Translations under genes and position numbers: made by a program
Assembly (NCBI GenBank): GCA_022494885.1
Contig: JAGVSM010001131.1
Coordinates: 1-64,000, forward strand
DNA from: Micrasema longulum
Lineage: Eukaryota > Arthropoda > Insecta > Trichoptera > Brachycentridae
DNA length: 64,000 bases
Direction: 5' to 3'
Shown here: piece after piece, positions 50,985 to 61,704 of the stretch
Numbering within the stretch: the first letter of the stretch is position 1
Layout: each line of letters opens with the position of its first letter
The notes under the pieces: generated by a model
What the model was told of the DNA's origin: nothing
The model's database searches: none
Seen by the model: the letters and a program-made list of their open reading frames with translations, nothing else

Positions 50985-51600
50985 CAATCATTGTCAAAGC
51001 ACTTGAGGATGGTCAGCAGATTAACGTTCTGTATACTGATTTTTTCAAGGCATTTAACAAAGTAGATCATAAAATTCTCATATATAAATTACATGCTTTG
51101 GGAATAAAAGATCCATTACTCTCATTTATTAATTCGTATCTTACTTGTACGAAACAAAATGTTCGGATAAATAACTATTTGTCAACCAGTGTTGATGTTA
51201 CATCGTGTGTACCTAAGGGTCCCCATTTGGCACCCCTGCTTTTCAATTTGTTTGTTAATGATGTTGCTAAATCATTCTCTAAAGCTAAGGTTTCCTAGGA
51301 CAGCGGTGCTTGTATCTTAACGGCCGTTGTGAACGGTGATGCGGTGGACAGCCGTCGTAACGGTGACTTGAGAGTGGTTTCCTAGGAAAACGGTGTTTAT
51401 TAACATTTTTAACACGGTTTTAGGAAACCACTCTCTGGTCACCGTTACGACGGCTGTCCACCACATCACCGTTCACTACGGCTGGTAAGATACGGGCACC
51501 GCTGTCCTAGGAAACCATAGCTTAACTTTCGCTTTTGGCTCTTCACGGACGACAACAAAATTCTTCTTTCAATAAGTGAAGAATGTGTGTACTTTTATAT
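50985..51600 (+). pseudogene. LINE reverse-transcriptase core, interrupted by a foldback MITE
   Basis: VKALEDGQQINVLYTDFFKA then FNKVDHKILIYKLHALGIKD contains the RT palm motif A (usual form YTDFSKAFDKVDH). VDVTSCVPKGPHLAPLLFNL and FVNDVAKSFSKAK is motif B (SGVPQGSHLAPLLF). After the MITE the frame continues FWLFTDDNKILLSISEE, where FTDD stands for the catalytic FADD of motif C. Jockey/CR1-like. Truncated at both ends. Confidence 0.85.
51295..51517. mobile_element. Foldback MITE between RT motifs B and C
   Basis: Arms GGTTTCCTAGGACAGCGGTG ... CGTTGTGAACGGTGATGCGG ... GAGAGTGGTTTCCTAGG and reverse complement (ACCGTTACGACGGCTGTCCA ... GCTGTCCTAGGAAACC), about 105 bp each around a short AT-rich centre. 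Both halves also contain repeated ACGGTG words. Only copy in the window. Confidence 0.8.
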
Positions 51601-51604
51601 CCCT

Positions 51605-52000
51605 AACACTTCGTTGGTTGTATGTTGTATTTACACCACAGCTCACTGATGTACGGCTGCGTGCATAGCACCTGAAACAACCAGTTCCATTGCATGCATC
51701 ATGGAGCATTGATCTCATGATCTTCGTGCTAGCATATTGGCTCACAAACGAGCTATTGCTGAGTAAATAAAATAACGAGTGCAGCAAATAAATTCTTAGT
51801 TGTTCAGTATCAATATAATAAAGAAGCAAATTCGTCTACAATTATTTTTATTTATTTGCGTTTTTTTATATATTTATATATATAATTCGTCTGTACGTGT
51901 GATGTCACTGAACTCCTCCTAAATGGCTTAATCGATTTACGTGCGGTTTTCAGAGGAATATAGATCTTTGCGCTGTGCGTGTTCGTAGGTATTAAAATCT
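51605..52000. other. Unassigned, less AT-rich sequence
   Basis: 51615-51840 (CACCACAGCTCACTGATGTA, GTGCTAGCATATTGGCTCAC) could be a decayed LTR but has no matching ends or duplication. 51850-52000 shows nothing. Confidence 0.25.
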
Positions 52001-52009
52001 TCAATCAAA

Positions 52010-52300
52010 TATGTAAAAAAACGATGACCGGAGTCTGACGTTTGCAAAAAGAATGCCATATTTAAAAAATATTTTTGTTATGTTTTGGAATTCATTTAGA
52101 TTGCCACTGACTGGAAAAGAGCGAAATACACAGTTCTGAGAGTGCCAATGTCCAAGATGTTCCCAAGTGAGCAGAATACATGACACAGTTTTCTTAATGT
52201 GGAAACCAGCGATTGGCAACCAGCAACCTCCCATCGTTGATTTTTCTCGTAAAAATATGAATCTCTCTGCCGAAGTATCTTAGAATTCTCCTGAATCATT
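52010..52300 (-). pseudogene. LINE reverse-transcriptase tail fragment, minus strand
   Basis: LVSTLRKLCHVFCSLGNILD then IGTLRTVYFALFQSVAI resembles the K-x-C-x-x-L-x-x-L-x-x-x-V-x-L-x-x-VY-ALF-S block downstream of RT catalytic motifs. Short and broken. Confidence 0.6.
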
Positions 52301-52309
52301 TGGTCTACA

Positions 52310-52530
52310 AATTGTACAATTCATTTGGATAGAATTGAAGCTGTCCAAAAAAAATGGCTTCGGACTCTTGGATTTGATTTCGAGATGGTAATGACTTCCT
52401 ACACACGTAAAATGATATGTTAAAACATTTTCAATTAATTACTTTATATGACCGGCGAAAATTATCAGACATCATTTACCTACATACTTCATCCGTAGAC
52501 GTATCAAACAATACAAATTAATTTTTCAGC
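52310..52530 (+). pseudogene. LINE C-terminal fragment, plus strand
   Basis: LDRIEAVQKKWLRTLGFDFE (the RIE-x-Q-K-x-LR block), and after a frameshift TLYDRRKLSDIIYLHTSSVD (L-x-x-RR-x-x-D-x-x-L). Typical of Jockey/R1-like tails. Lies back-to-back with the preceding minus-strand fragment. Confidence 0.65.
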
Positions 52531-52726
52531 ACCAAGTGGAGCACCACAACACTACCAACCATTTTTTTGCCAATCTTATTAATTAAGTATTGTTTTTTTA
52601 AATTCATATATATATTTGGACCCCTGTATTTAGTAGACTTACGTATCATGCACTCGTACAAGGCTAAGGTACTCGGAAAAAATCGTTATTGTTTATCTTG
52701 GAAATGGGATGTTCGATCACTGATTT

Positions 52727-53112
52727 TGGTTTATTACCTTTATGAGTCCAATCACCATTGTTGCAAAGTTCAAGAACAATGGCGCGTGATAACTACTTTT
52801 AACGACAGTGTGGATATTTGTTAGGGATATTCTATCTTTCCTGAATTCTGCTTCAATATTATGGCGCTGTAAACTGAAAAATGGCAACTGAAATAACAGA
52901 TGTTCGATAGTCTGTTGAGAGATATCATCGCATGGACAATAGTCATCATTCCTTAATTTAAACCTAAATAGGTAACTTCTCATAGCTCCGTGTCCGGTAA
53001 AGATTTGGATCCATTTAAAAGTACTTTGGCGATGACGATGGAAGTTTTCTGCATATGCCAGCGTTGGGAAAAACATCATCAAGTATCGGTTACCACTCAC
53101 CCCTACCAACAA
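52727..53112 (-). pseudogene. RNase H C-terminal/zinc-knuckle region of an R1/I-like LINE
   Basis: Minus-strand frame of 129 codons without stops: FHRHRQSTFKWIQIFTGHGA, MRSYLFRFKLRNDDYCPCDD, ISQQTIEHLLFQLPFFSLQR and HNIEAEFRKDRISLTNI. The pattern Q-x-x-TGHG-x-x-x-YL-x-x-F-x-x-x-x-x-x-C-C-x-x-x-x-T-x-EH-x-x-x-x-C is the end of RNase H plus the CCHC-like segment of R1/I/Jockey LINEs. The last Cys of the knuckle is replaced by Leu (FQLPFF). Confidence 0.85.
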
Positions 53113-53199
53113 TTCAACGAACGTTTAATCATTTATGCGAAATGGATCAGAAGTCGGACATCCTTGAGAAATCTAAACAGTCAATCAAAAATTAATTGT

Positions 53200-53875
53200 T
53201 AATAGCCATTATAGGTTAATGTGTGTTTGTTGCCTACTCTATCGCTAAATGTTTTGTGTCTTCTGTATTGGAAACTTGTGGGGTATATGCCTGTTTTCCC
53301 GATCAAGCAGAAAAAAAGTAGAGACAAATAATAAATACGAAGAAGAGTAATAAGATGCTGTAGAAACATCATATATATTAGGTAAAAGATGATTACGCTA
53401 TCGAGCTGGATGATCTGTTCTTCTAAAGAAGAAGAAACTATGACAAACGTACTAAAAATGCACTTTCAGATAAAAACGAAGAACGATTTGTAAAACTGTT
53501 AACAATAGAAAATATTTTTAATATTCTAAATTTTTTTTCTAGCTCATCGTTTAAATCACGACTTTGCTATAACAGTATACATAATTCCATCAATTACGCA
53601 TGTTTTTCTCAATAAAAAATACAGTAACTCTTTATGACCGTCATTGAACTAATTTTCAAATAGTTCAACCAGTGCCTCACTCGGCATAAGCCATTAAAAC
53701 GATGTAGGGCCCGATGCCCATTATTCAACGTTTGTATAACGTCATGCATAGGTGGGAATCCTGACACCTTACGACAACTCAATACAACAGACTTTTGAGT
53801 TTTGAGATTAAATGCTTGAGGAGAAATTTAGGTATAAAGTTATTCGATTTTATAACTAACTTCTTAATGATGAGC
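53200..53875. other. Unassigned sequence
   Basis: 53230-53400 could belong upstream of the following LINE (LETCGVYACFPDQAE-like frame), but this is uncertain. Confidence 0.3.
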
Positions 53876-53879
53876 AAAT

Positions 53880-54660
53880 TAAACAAACAGAAAACGTAAA
53901 GACTTTGGTTTGGAAGTGGATGACGAATTAGCATGGACAAAACATATCAAAGCAGTTTTAAAAAACCTGGGTCGAATTATTGGGATAATGTGAAAAACAG
54001 AAGTCTTAGATAAGCACAAAATTAATGAATTACAATGTTTTCTTACTTCCACACTTTGTATATGGATTAATAATATGGTCGCAATGTAGTAAACAAATGC
54101 AAGAATTAATTAAAAAACCAATGAATAATGCACTTAAAGTAACATTTAATTTTAATAAATATACTAGGACTACAGATTTATATAAAATAATAAAAATGCT
54201 AAATTTAGATGAATTGTTTTACATGGAAATGTTAAAGATGATTTTTAAGATAAAAAATAATAAAATAAAGACAAATATTACATTTGATTTTAACTACAAT
54301 ATACATCCAAGAAATACAAGAGCGTCAAACAATTTAACTTTCGAAAAACCTAGGACTAACAGGAAAAGAAACGGTTTTGTGTATACAGCAATAAAATTCT
54401 ACAATTCACTTTCTTATGACTTAAAAAATATACAAAACATATACGTACTTAAAAAACACCCGAATAAAACAGTTCTTACAGCCCGTTTAACGAGTAATAT
54501 GTGATGTTATTTTATCGACTTTAAATTGTGTCATAATATATTATATCCTCTCATCCCAGCGCTTTTGCTGATTGGAAATATTTCATACAAATAAAATATG
54601 TAATATGTAAAGTTAAAACAATGTATTTTGTCATAAATAAATACATAAAATCTTAACTTT
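53880..54660 (+). mobile_element. LINE ORF2 C-terminus and 3' UTR
   Basis: FGLEVDDELAWTKHIKAVLK and NLGRIIGIM end in a stop at about 53993. A frame of 159 codons follows (MNYNVFLLPHFVYGLIIWSQ, MNNALKVTFNFNKYTRTTDL, YNIHPRNTRASNNLTFEKPR, VYTAIKFYNSLSYDLKNIQN). H-I-x-x-x-x-x-x-GII, Y-P-YG-x-x-W, TR-x-x-x-N-L and KFYNSL are post-RT blocks of Jockey/CR1-like ORF2. The end near 54655 is AAATAAATACATAAAATC. Confidence 0.8.
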
Positions 54661-54689
54661 GAAGTCCGAACACGGACGCAGCAACCTCC

Positions 54690-54945
54690 TAAGATGAGCG
54701 TTTTTACCGTGGACCTGGCTTGTACACGTGCTGCGGATGCCTCTGGAGAGCTTTAACCCAAGTTCGCTCCTGCGGGCTTCCTCCGTACTTGAAGACCGTC
54801 AATGAGGATCTTTCGGCTTTATTCTGCGGAACTAAAGGACGCGGGATTGACGTGGGAGAGGGCGAGAGTGCTGGCCAGCGATTTAGTCTTTTGGAAGCGT
54901 CGTATGATGTCCATATGCTTCACTTAGGAGCGGAAGTGGAAAAAA
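54690..54945 (+). pseudogene. LINE C-terminal relic (R4/RTE-like GHVLRMP block)
   Basis: Frame pieces VHVLRMPLESFNPSSLLRAS and DAGLTWERARVLASDLVFWK then RRMMSICFT, stop. GHVLRMP and the W-x-x-A-x-x-x-A-x-D-x-x-x-W-x-x block belong to the extreme C-terminus of RTE/R4-like endonuclease-RT proteins. Clearly less AT-rich than neighbours, so possibly a younger family. Confidence 0.6.
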
Positions 54946-54949
54946 ATAA

Positions 54950-55350
54950 AAGAAATTTCTGCATTGTATTTCAACGCTGAACTGATTTCGGAAATTATAA
55001 GTATGAGGATTAAAACCGATTCCACTGAACTAAAAACCGGTTAGCTGAATCAAACGGTCTTTGGAAAGCCCTAAATGATATTTTACCCTAACGCATAGCC
55101 ATATTTGTTCGATCATTAATTTATGTCGTATTTGTGATACCGCTTTCTAGTGAATAGACCCCTCTGCGATACATCATGAATATACTCACGTACGCAATTT
55201 CTGACTTACAATGACATTAATATTATTTATTAGTTATGCGGAGTGCCGCGGGGATCTGGTTTAGAATTCTTGCTATTTTTAAAATTAATTTATTACTAAA
55301 CTCTGCTGTGCCCTCTGAAAACGGTGATGTAACGCGTGTTACAATAAACA
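54950..55350. other. Unassigned sequence
   Basis: No feature recognised. Confidence 0.35.
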
Positions 55351-55357
55351 AAATATG

Positions 55358-55600
55358 TAATTAACAAATTACAACAGGGATGGAGAATACCTTAAATAAG
55401 GGAATATGGAAGTCTAGGCATTTACAGGGCTTATGACCTGTCATTGGCTGGTTTAAGTGGCCACTTTACACACTGTGCAACATTCACCATTTTGCTTATG
55501 TTTGAACATCCATATTTCTTTAATTCTTCCATTTGTTGATTTTTGTTTTTGATTTTTGTTTTGTTTTTGTCTACAAATATTTAGACAAACTCAAATATTG
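55358..55600. mobile_element. FB-C copy, internally deleted
   Basis: AACAAATTACAACAGGGATG, ATATGGAAGTCTAGGCATTT, GGGCTTATGACCTGTCATTG, GGCCACTTTACACACTGTGC and TTCTTCCATTTGTTGATTTT, then directly the inverted end TTGTCTACAAATATTTAGAC, AAACTCAAATATTG. Confidence 0.8.
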
Positions 55601-55734
55601 AAAAGATGTAATGTTTTTAAATTCGTGTATTCAAAGACAAAAAAAATAAAAAAGTATAAATCAAAAATGTTTGTGTATGTCGAAATGTTGTTAGACAGGT
55701 TGGATTTTCTCCCTAGGGAGTTTTTTTTATTTTT

Positions 55735-56212
55735 TTATTTTATTCATTTTATTCATTTTATTCATTTTATTCATTTTATTCATTTTATTCATTTTATTCA
55801 TTTTATTCATTTTATTCATTTTATTCATTTTATTCATTTTATTCATTTTATTCATTTTATTCATTTATTCATTTTATTCATTTTATTCATTTTATTCATT
55901 TTATTCATTTTATTCATTTTATTCATTTTATTCATTTTATTCATTTTATTCATTTTATTAATTTTATTCATTTTATTCATTTTATTCATTTTATTCATTT
56001 TATTCATTTTATTCATTTTATTCATTTTATTCATTTTATTCATTTTATTCATTTTATTCATGTTATTCATTTCATACATTTTATTCATTTTATTCATTTT
56101 ATTCATTTTATTCATTTTATTCATTTTATTCATTTTATTCATTTTATTCATTTTATTCATTTTATTCATTTTATTCATTTTATTTATTTTATTTATTTTA
56201 TTTATTTTATTT
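55735..56212. repeat. 9-bp satellite (ATTCATTTT)n grown from the LINE-X tail
   Basis: About 53 nearly perfect units with few variants (a short unit near 55865, ATTAATTTT near 55960, ATGTTATTCATTTCATACAT near 56060). Units next to the LINE are ATTTATTTT and then become ATTCATTTT. Because 9 is a multiple of 3, it stays open in every frame on both strands (FIH and NKM repeats), which is an artefact. Confidence 0.95.
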
Positions 56213-56880
56213 ATTAGGGATATCAACAGTAATACATGTAAAAAAATATAACAAATAAAATATACAGAGAATAAAACCAATAACAGATATCCACAGAAAT
56301 ACATTAAATACTCGTACAATACATACATGTTAGAGTGTTTGTGTGAGTGTAAGTGTGTGAGAGGGTGGGTGAGTGGGTGTTATAATGGAATGAGGGTGGA
56401 CATGTGTGTAAATATCATTGCACAAGTGTCAAAAATATAAAAATATATAAAATATTAATAATTAGAGATAAAATAAGATTAAATTATTGAAAGTAAAAGA
56501 CAAAAAAGTGTGTTTTAAAACGCGCATTTTCAATGTTAATTTGGTACAATCAAAGGGATCAATAAGGGAAAAGTTCAAATTATATTCACGAGCAAAACGT
56601 ATAAGTGGAGAGTTCTGGGCATAGTTCGTACGAACTGCTGGCACATGAAATAGAGAGCTCGACATGTGACGGGTGCGGTAGCCAAGGACGTTTAGTGATA
56701 ACTCCGACATAAAATCCGGACTATCAAGGCGTCCACTAAGTATGTCATGGAGGACCCCCATGTCTAATAGCAGACGGCGATCTTCTTAAGTAAGCGAGTG
56801 GTGCTTTTTGCAGGAAGAAATATAATTGAGATCGGTATTCCTGCAGTTAAGATATTTAAGAAATAAGAATTTTCTACCTA
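55735..56880 (-). mobile_element. LINE-X ORF2 C-terminus, 3' UTR and expanded tail, minus strand
   Basis: Minus strand from about 56860: KKHHSLT, EDRRLLLDMGVLHDILSGRL, DSPDFMSELSLNVLGYRTRH, FHVPAVRTNYAQNSPLIRFA, REYNLNFSLIDPFDCTKLTL and a stop near 56462. The 3' UTR (CACCCACTCACCCACCCTCT reversed) ends CATGTATTACTGTTGATATC then CCTAATAAATAAAATAAATA, where the tail becomes the 9-bp satellite. Confidence 0.85.
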
Positions 56881-56959
56881 ATATTTAAAAATATTTTTTA
56901 AATGTCTAATATTTCAATGTAAATTTCTTGCAACAGAGGGGGAAAACATTTGCTTAAAT

Positions 56960-57905
56960 AAACAGTACTTGTGCAAACTGACCAACATATCAAAGCTTAT
57001 TAAACTGTAAAGCGATAAATAATAAATGGGGTCTAGAATTTCAACCGTCCATGCGCTCAGTAGCTGCAAGACTTGTTGTTATCTTACTTCTATTATTATA
57101 ATTTGCTTTTTATTTTGTTTTTAAAATATCGCTTAAACTTTAAACTTCACTGTTAAATTAAAAAAATGTAAATAGGGGCTAGATTTCTTACTGTCCATGC
57201 GCTCTGTAGCTGCAAGACGTGCTGGGATATTTATTTATTGTTCAGCGCCCTTGAGGTGATTTTCACAAAAATGGCACTATATAAATTATCCAAACATAAC
57301 ATAAATGTTTGCTGGTTACCCCGTTAGGGGGAAAAAAAATTGCAAATGTTAATTTTTATGGAAAAAATTCGTCAGAAAAATATTTTAATAATTTTATTTA
57401 TCTAAACGCCTTTAGGCTTTTTACGTGTTTTAAATATATAAATATAAAGTCAGATGTATTTTTTATTTTTTTTTATTTATTTACAATTTCAAAAAACCCG
57501 TTAGGGTTAGATTAGAAATTTAATATTGTCTAGTCATTTTATGTCTCGTCTAGTCTAGTTAGTTCAGTCATCATGTGCTTTATCAGATTGATTTTAAATA
57601 TTATTCAGATTGATTTTTTTTTACAAAAAAGTTACAAATTAAAATGAATTAAAAAGAAAAAAGAAAAAAAATATGTTTACATATTAGAAAAAATATATTA
57701 CCATACATAGAATACATATATACTATATGTATATTACAGTAAAGAGAACAACAGTGCATTTTTTCCCGTCAGTTGTATTTAAAGAATTTTAAATTAGAAA
57801 AAGTTATGATTGAAAAATAATAGTAGAATACAGATATGAGTTAATAAAAGGTACACCATTTAAATCAACGATATGAAGACGATGAGTTGATACATTACCT
57901 TTTAA
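56960..57905. other. AT-rich spacer with LINE-Z tail
   Basis: 57215-57300 (TTCAGCGCCCTTGAGGTGAT, AATGGCACTATATAAATTAT) is a plus-strand LINE-Z-like 3' end. GCTCTGTAGCTGCAAGACGT occurs twice (about 57055 and 57198), with ATTTC-ACCGTCCATGCGCTC-like context, as a short direct repeat. The rest is unassigned. Confidence 0.4.
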
Positions 57906-57908
57906 AAT

Positions 57909-58438
57909 TCAAAAGTGCTATATTGAATCAGTTCAACATCGATTTTTGAGAAATATAGGCTGGAGGTTGGGCTTATCCAGAGACCAATATACGTATAATG
58001 AGTTAGAAACTAGCTTAAATATATCTTCTCTTCAAGACAGTCGAAACAAATCCGACCTTCTAGTCCTATTTAAAATTCTCAACTCACTCTTTGATGCGCC
58101 TGAACTACTGAGCTCAATAAAATTAAATATCCCAACTAGAAATATCAGACAAAATTTACTCTTTCATACCAATAACCATAGAACTAACTATGGTTTTCAT
58201 GCCCCTATGCCCAGAATTCTTAGATCTGCCAACAAACATACCAGTCTTGATTTCTTTGATGTCTTCTTTCAAACGATCACTGAATCAAATTCAATTATAA
58301 ACGCCTCTCCCGCTTCCACTCCCACAAAGTCTACTATATACCATTGTGTCTTTTTACCTTTCTTCATAATAATTTTCTATGTATTAATATGTCCTTAAAA
58401 ATGCCCACAGGGCGTATATATAAATAAATAAACTTAGA
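57909..58438 (+). mobile_element. LINE-U ORF2 C-terminus and 3' UTR
   Basis: QKCYIESVQHRFLRNIGWRL, TSLNISSLQDSRNKSDLLVL, FKILNSLFDAPELLSSIKLN, IPTRNIRQNLLFHTNNHRTN and YGFHAPMPRILRSANKHTSL, with a stop near 58398. The 3' UTR is short: AAATGCCCACAGGGCGTATA then TATAAATAAATAAACTTA. This is the best-preserved LINE-U copy. Confidence 0.85.
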
Positions 58439-58439
58439 T

Positions 58440-59025
58440 TCTTAACATTATGGGGTAGATTTATGCAAAAAATAAAATCAACGATTTAAAAAAATGTCAT
58501 TTAAAAAATATACCCTAGGACCCCCTTCACTATCTTATTCGTTTTTATTCAAATTTGAGTTAATTTTTCCATCTTCATCTACAGTCTCTACTGGTTTACT
58601 TTTAGATACACACTCTTCTCATAGTTTTCTTTCTTCTTTCTGTCCTATATTTTCTATTGTCTGTGTCTTTTAATCTTTTTTGACAAACATTGTGTACATC
58701 GCACCATATTTTTTTACACTTGATTACATACCTATTTTTGCGTCTTGTGATGCTTCGAACCTTTGATTGGATACTTTTTAGTTCAATACATACTTGGCTC
58801 TAGCTCGCGCAATGGAAGTTGTATATATGTATATATGTAAATATATAATGTAGATCTAACAAAAGAGGACACGTCTCTTCTGCAAGTTAGTGGCTGATTG
58901 AATAATAGAATTTAATCTCACGGTGTAATGGCACCTACACGGTACCACTTAAGTTAGTTACAAAGCTCGTACTCCAACAGCTATATTTAGATGATGTATA
59001 ATTTAAATCGTATTCTTAAGAGGAA
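58440..59025. other. Unassigned sequence
   Basis: Pyrimidine-rich (58560-58700) and AT-rich, with no recognised gene or repeat. Confidence 0.35.
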
Positions 59026-59027
59026 AT

Positions 59028-59350
59028 GCGGTCTGACTTTTCTTCATGCAAACGTATTCCTGTGTTTTCCACCAAATTCCTCCACGGACTGGCGGCGGAC
59101 TTCCTTGAAGCTGGATTCCAAACATGGATTAGTCGTCAACAAAAATGCGTTAAAAAATCTGGTGATTATGTTGAAAAATTAAGCTTTCCAATGATGTATT
59201 TTTCAGTTCGAATAAAAAAATGCCTTAAACCTGAAAAAAAATTGAGAACCTTATTTTTTACCCAACCCTCGTATTTACTAACATTAATTAAAATATTTGA
59301 CCACAAAATTAATGCTTTGAACATAAATAATAATAATATTAAGTAAATTA
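59028..59350 (+). pseudogene. mariner transposase C-terminus joined to a transposon-end sequence
   Basis: GCGGTCTGACTTTTCTTCAT at 59028 leads directly into FLHGLAADFLEAGFQTWISR and QQKCVKKSGDYVEK. W-L-x-x-x-x-x-x-FY-x-x-GI-x-L-x-x-R-x-x-KC-x-x-x-x-G-x-YVEK is the end of mariner (DD34D) transposases. All catalytic residues are missing. The junction looks like an internal deletion that fused an element end to the gene's 3' part. Confidence 0.75.
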
Positions 59351-60420
59351 ATTAAATAAATAAAGCGATTTACCGAATTATATCATATTTACGCGTGGTT
59401 TTGTCAAATTTATCATTATTGTCATTGCTAATTCGTAGTATGGCCTCTAACGCTTCGAGAAAAATATCACCTTTGATCAGTTTCTTATGCATTATTTGTT
59501 CCATTATAATATTATAAAATGGCAAACTACTCAAGATGTTTAGACGTTTACAAACAAAACCTTTGCACTTATTTCTTACGAGCTGATGGTAAAAAAATCT
59601 GAATAAATTAGTTTGTTTTTGGTAGCCAAATTACCTAGCTGCAGTGTTTTCTAGCACGCTCGATGAATATCAATTTAAGATGTGACGAATTTGTATTGAA
59701 ACTTGAACTGATCCCAAAGGTCACTCGTTTTTACCAAATAAATATTCAAATTTACAAAAATTTCAAATGACATCAAAAATTCCTACCAATATACTTACGT
59801 GTTATCACGCACAGTCCATTCAAATCTTTACGAAGAAACGCGGTACACGTTTTTTTTCTAAACCAATCGACATACTTACAAAGCCCGTGTGGATTGGCAC
59901 TAAACTGAACTATATTTTTATTTATTTACACCTTTTATCAAAATAAAACAAATTAATAGAGAGCACAGACACAATTTTTTTTTTTGTACTTCCAGGAGTT
60001 ACAACAAACTTATTTTGAATTAAACATTATTTATGCAATATTTATACACACTTTATTTTTATAATGTGTTATACTGTAAAAGGCTCGTTTGCCAAATAAC
60101 AAGTAAATAAACAAAATAATTATGAAATAAGTGAAATTTTATGGGAAATTTGTGAATGGCAGGACCTCGGTCGTGCCATGCTATTATGAGAGCATTAATT
60201 TCAATTATTTTTTCAACCTGATACAGACAGGTCCGTGAACTGCTATAAAGCTAATAGAGTCAAATTACTTTAATGGACCCTTTGAACTTGACTCAGCTGA
60301 GGGCACAGTACTTTATACAAAATACAATATATGCTCGTATTAATACTTATTACAGTTAACTAGAGTTTCAATTGGCCAAGAATTTTGAGCGTGGGCGTAT
60401 GTGTATTTTTTGTTTAATTA
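59351..60420. other. Spacer with a LINE-V tail fragment
   Basis: TTTATTTATTTACACCTTTT followed by ATCAAAATAAAACAAATTAA and GAGAGCACAGACA (59921-59975) is the reverse of the LINE-V end with an internal deletion. The rest is AT-rich and unassigned. Confidence 0.45.
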
Positions 60421-60424
60421 GAAA

Positions 60425-61208
60425 CAATATTGACGTATTATTTATTTGTTATTATTTTTTTAACACTTTATGTACATATACATCCTTTATACATACATGA
60501 CACATTAATCAAACAAATAATCATTGCTCAAAAAGCTTTAATAAAAATTATCTTAAGAGTCGCAATCAGAACTAGCTCCCTCGGTATATTCGTAAATCTT
60601 AATATACATCTGTAAAACAACTTTATGTAAAAGCTCTGTTACTGTACGCACACAAACATTATTCTCTACCTTCCATAACTCCTTACATAAATACAAGAGT
60701 TACTAGATACTCCACCCTGATGCTGCAAAAACAATTAAAAATTAATACAACTTTCGGTCAAAGAGGATTAACCTACTACTCGGTTAAAGTGTACAATCTA
60801 CTTCCATTGTCCATAAGAACAATAATTAGTAAGTACTCACAATATAAAATTGCCATTAAGAAATGGATAGTGGAGGTGGGATGCGCACGGATCAATGAGT
60901 GGATCAAGCCAATTAGGTAAAAAATTGTTTACTGATTATGAAATTTTGTCTGCAAGTTTATATGAATTTATTGTTTTGTTATGATTATTTTAGTTTATTT
61001 TGCTTATTATGTTTACGACGATACTTGGGTTAATAAGATTGATTACGTTTTTATTTTCTTAATATGTTAACTATGTTAAATAACTAATTTAAGACATGTT
61101 ACATTAAACTTATTGTAAAATGTTTCCCTCGGCACGGGACACTCCAGTGAAGGAAGATTATTCTGTAATAAAAAAATACTACAAAATTGTAAAAGTATAA
61201 ATAAATAA
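60425..61208 (+). mobile_element. LINE-W ORF2 C-terminus and 3' UTR
   Basis: YIHDTLIKQIIIAQKALIKI and LRVAIRTSSLGIFVNLNIHL, then after frame changes MLQKQLKINTTFGQRGLTYY, SVKVYNLLPLSIRTIISKYS, QYKIAIKKWIVEVGCARINE and WIKPIR, stop near 60920. The 3' UTR contains AATGTTTCCCTCGGCACGGG, ACACTCCAGTGAAGGAAGAT and TGTAAAAGTATAAATAAATA. The longest LINE-W copy here. Confidence 0.85.
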
Positions 61209-61209
61209 G

Positions 61210-61430
61210 GGCGGTTATATTGCCTCTAGGCAATTTCCTCCTATCTACCCAAATTGTTCAGTTTAAGAAAGTAAAAAGTAGGTAATTTATATATGTATAC
61301 GTCCTCTTTTTTAATGGGAACTAAGATTTACTAAAAATCTACACTATACTATGAAAAAAGAGTGGGAATGGAAAAGAATGGAGGTGATGGGAGAAACTCA
61401 AATATTTAAATGGTGACATTTCAATCTTAA
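61210..61430. other. Spacer
   Basis: No feature recognised. Confidence 0.35.
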
Positions 61431-61431
61431 T

Positions 61432-61700
61432 TTTATCATCATCATCATCATTCCCTTTTCGCACATAATGGTGCATAGGGCACTGAATTGGTGCACCAAT
61501 CGCAGCGTGTCTTGATCATTTTTGTTACATGAAGGTAAGGTGATCAGTCTTGCGTTTCAGATGCCAGTCCAGGACCTTTTAAATATTCTAGTGTGAAAAC
61601 ACCCTTTAAAATAAATAATTTTCATCAACCATGTCGGGAATCGAACCCGAGACCTCTTGCATGGTACGCAAACGCGCTGACCATTACACCACGAGGGCGT
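61432..61700 (-). mobile_element. SINE-A, complete, minus strand
   Basis: Tail TTATCATCATCATCATCATT, then CACATAATGGTGCATAGGGC, TGCACCAATCGCAGCGTGTC, GAAGGTAAGGTGATCAGTCT, ACCATGTCGGGAATCGAACC (B box reversed), CGAGACCTCTTGCATGGTAC and ATTACACCACGAGGGCG (A box reversed). The best full-length copy; it shows the (ATG)n-type 3' tail. Confidence 0.9.
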
Positions 61701-61704
61701 CATT

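Larger units (their letters stand above)
55660..56955. mobile_element. FB-C end split by the minus-strand LINE-X
   Basis: GTGTATGTCGAAATGTTGTT, AGACAGGTTGGATTTTCTCC and CTAGGGAG end at about 55720. CTTGCAACAGAGGGGGAAAA resumes at 56926. Everything between is LINE-X and its tail. Confidence 0.7.

Noticed and set aside
51608..51840. Possible LTR (TGTATGTTG ... GTCTACA, ordered GC-richer segment)
   Set aside because: Neither a target duplication nor consistent inverted TG...CA ends could be fixed.
55556..56328. Long open frames of FIH repeats (plus strand) and NKM repeats (minus strand)
   Set aside because: They are produced by the 9-bp satellite, which has no stop in any frame; not genes.
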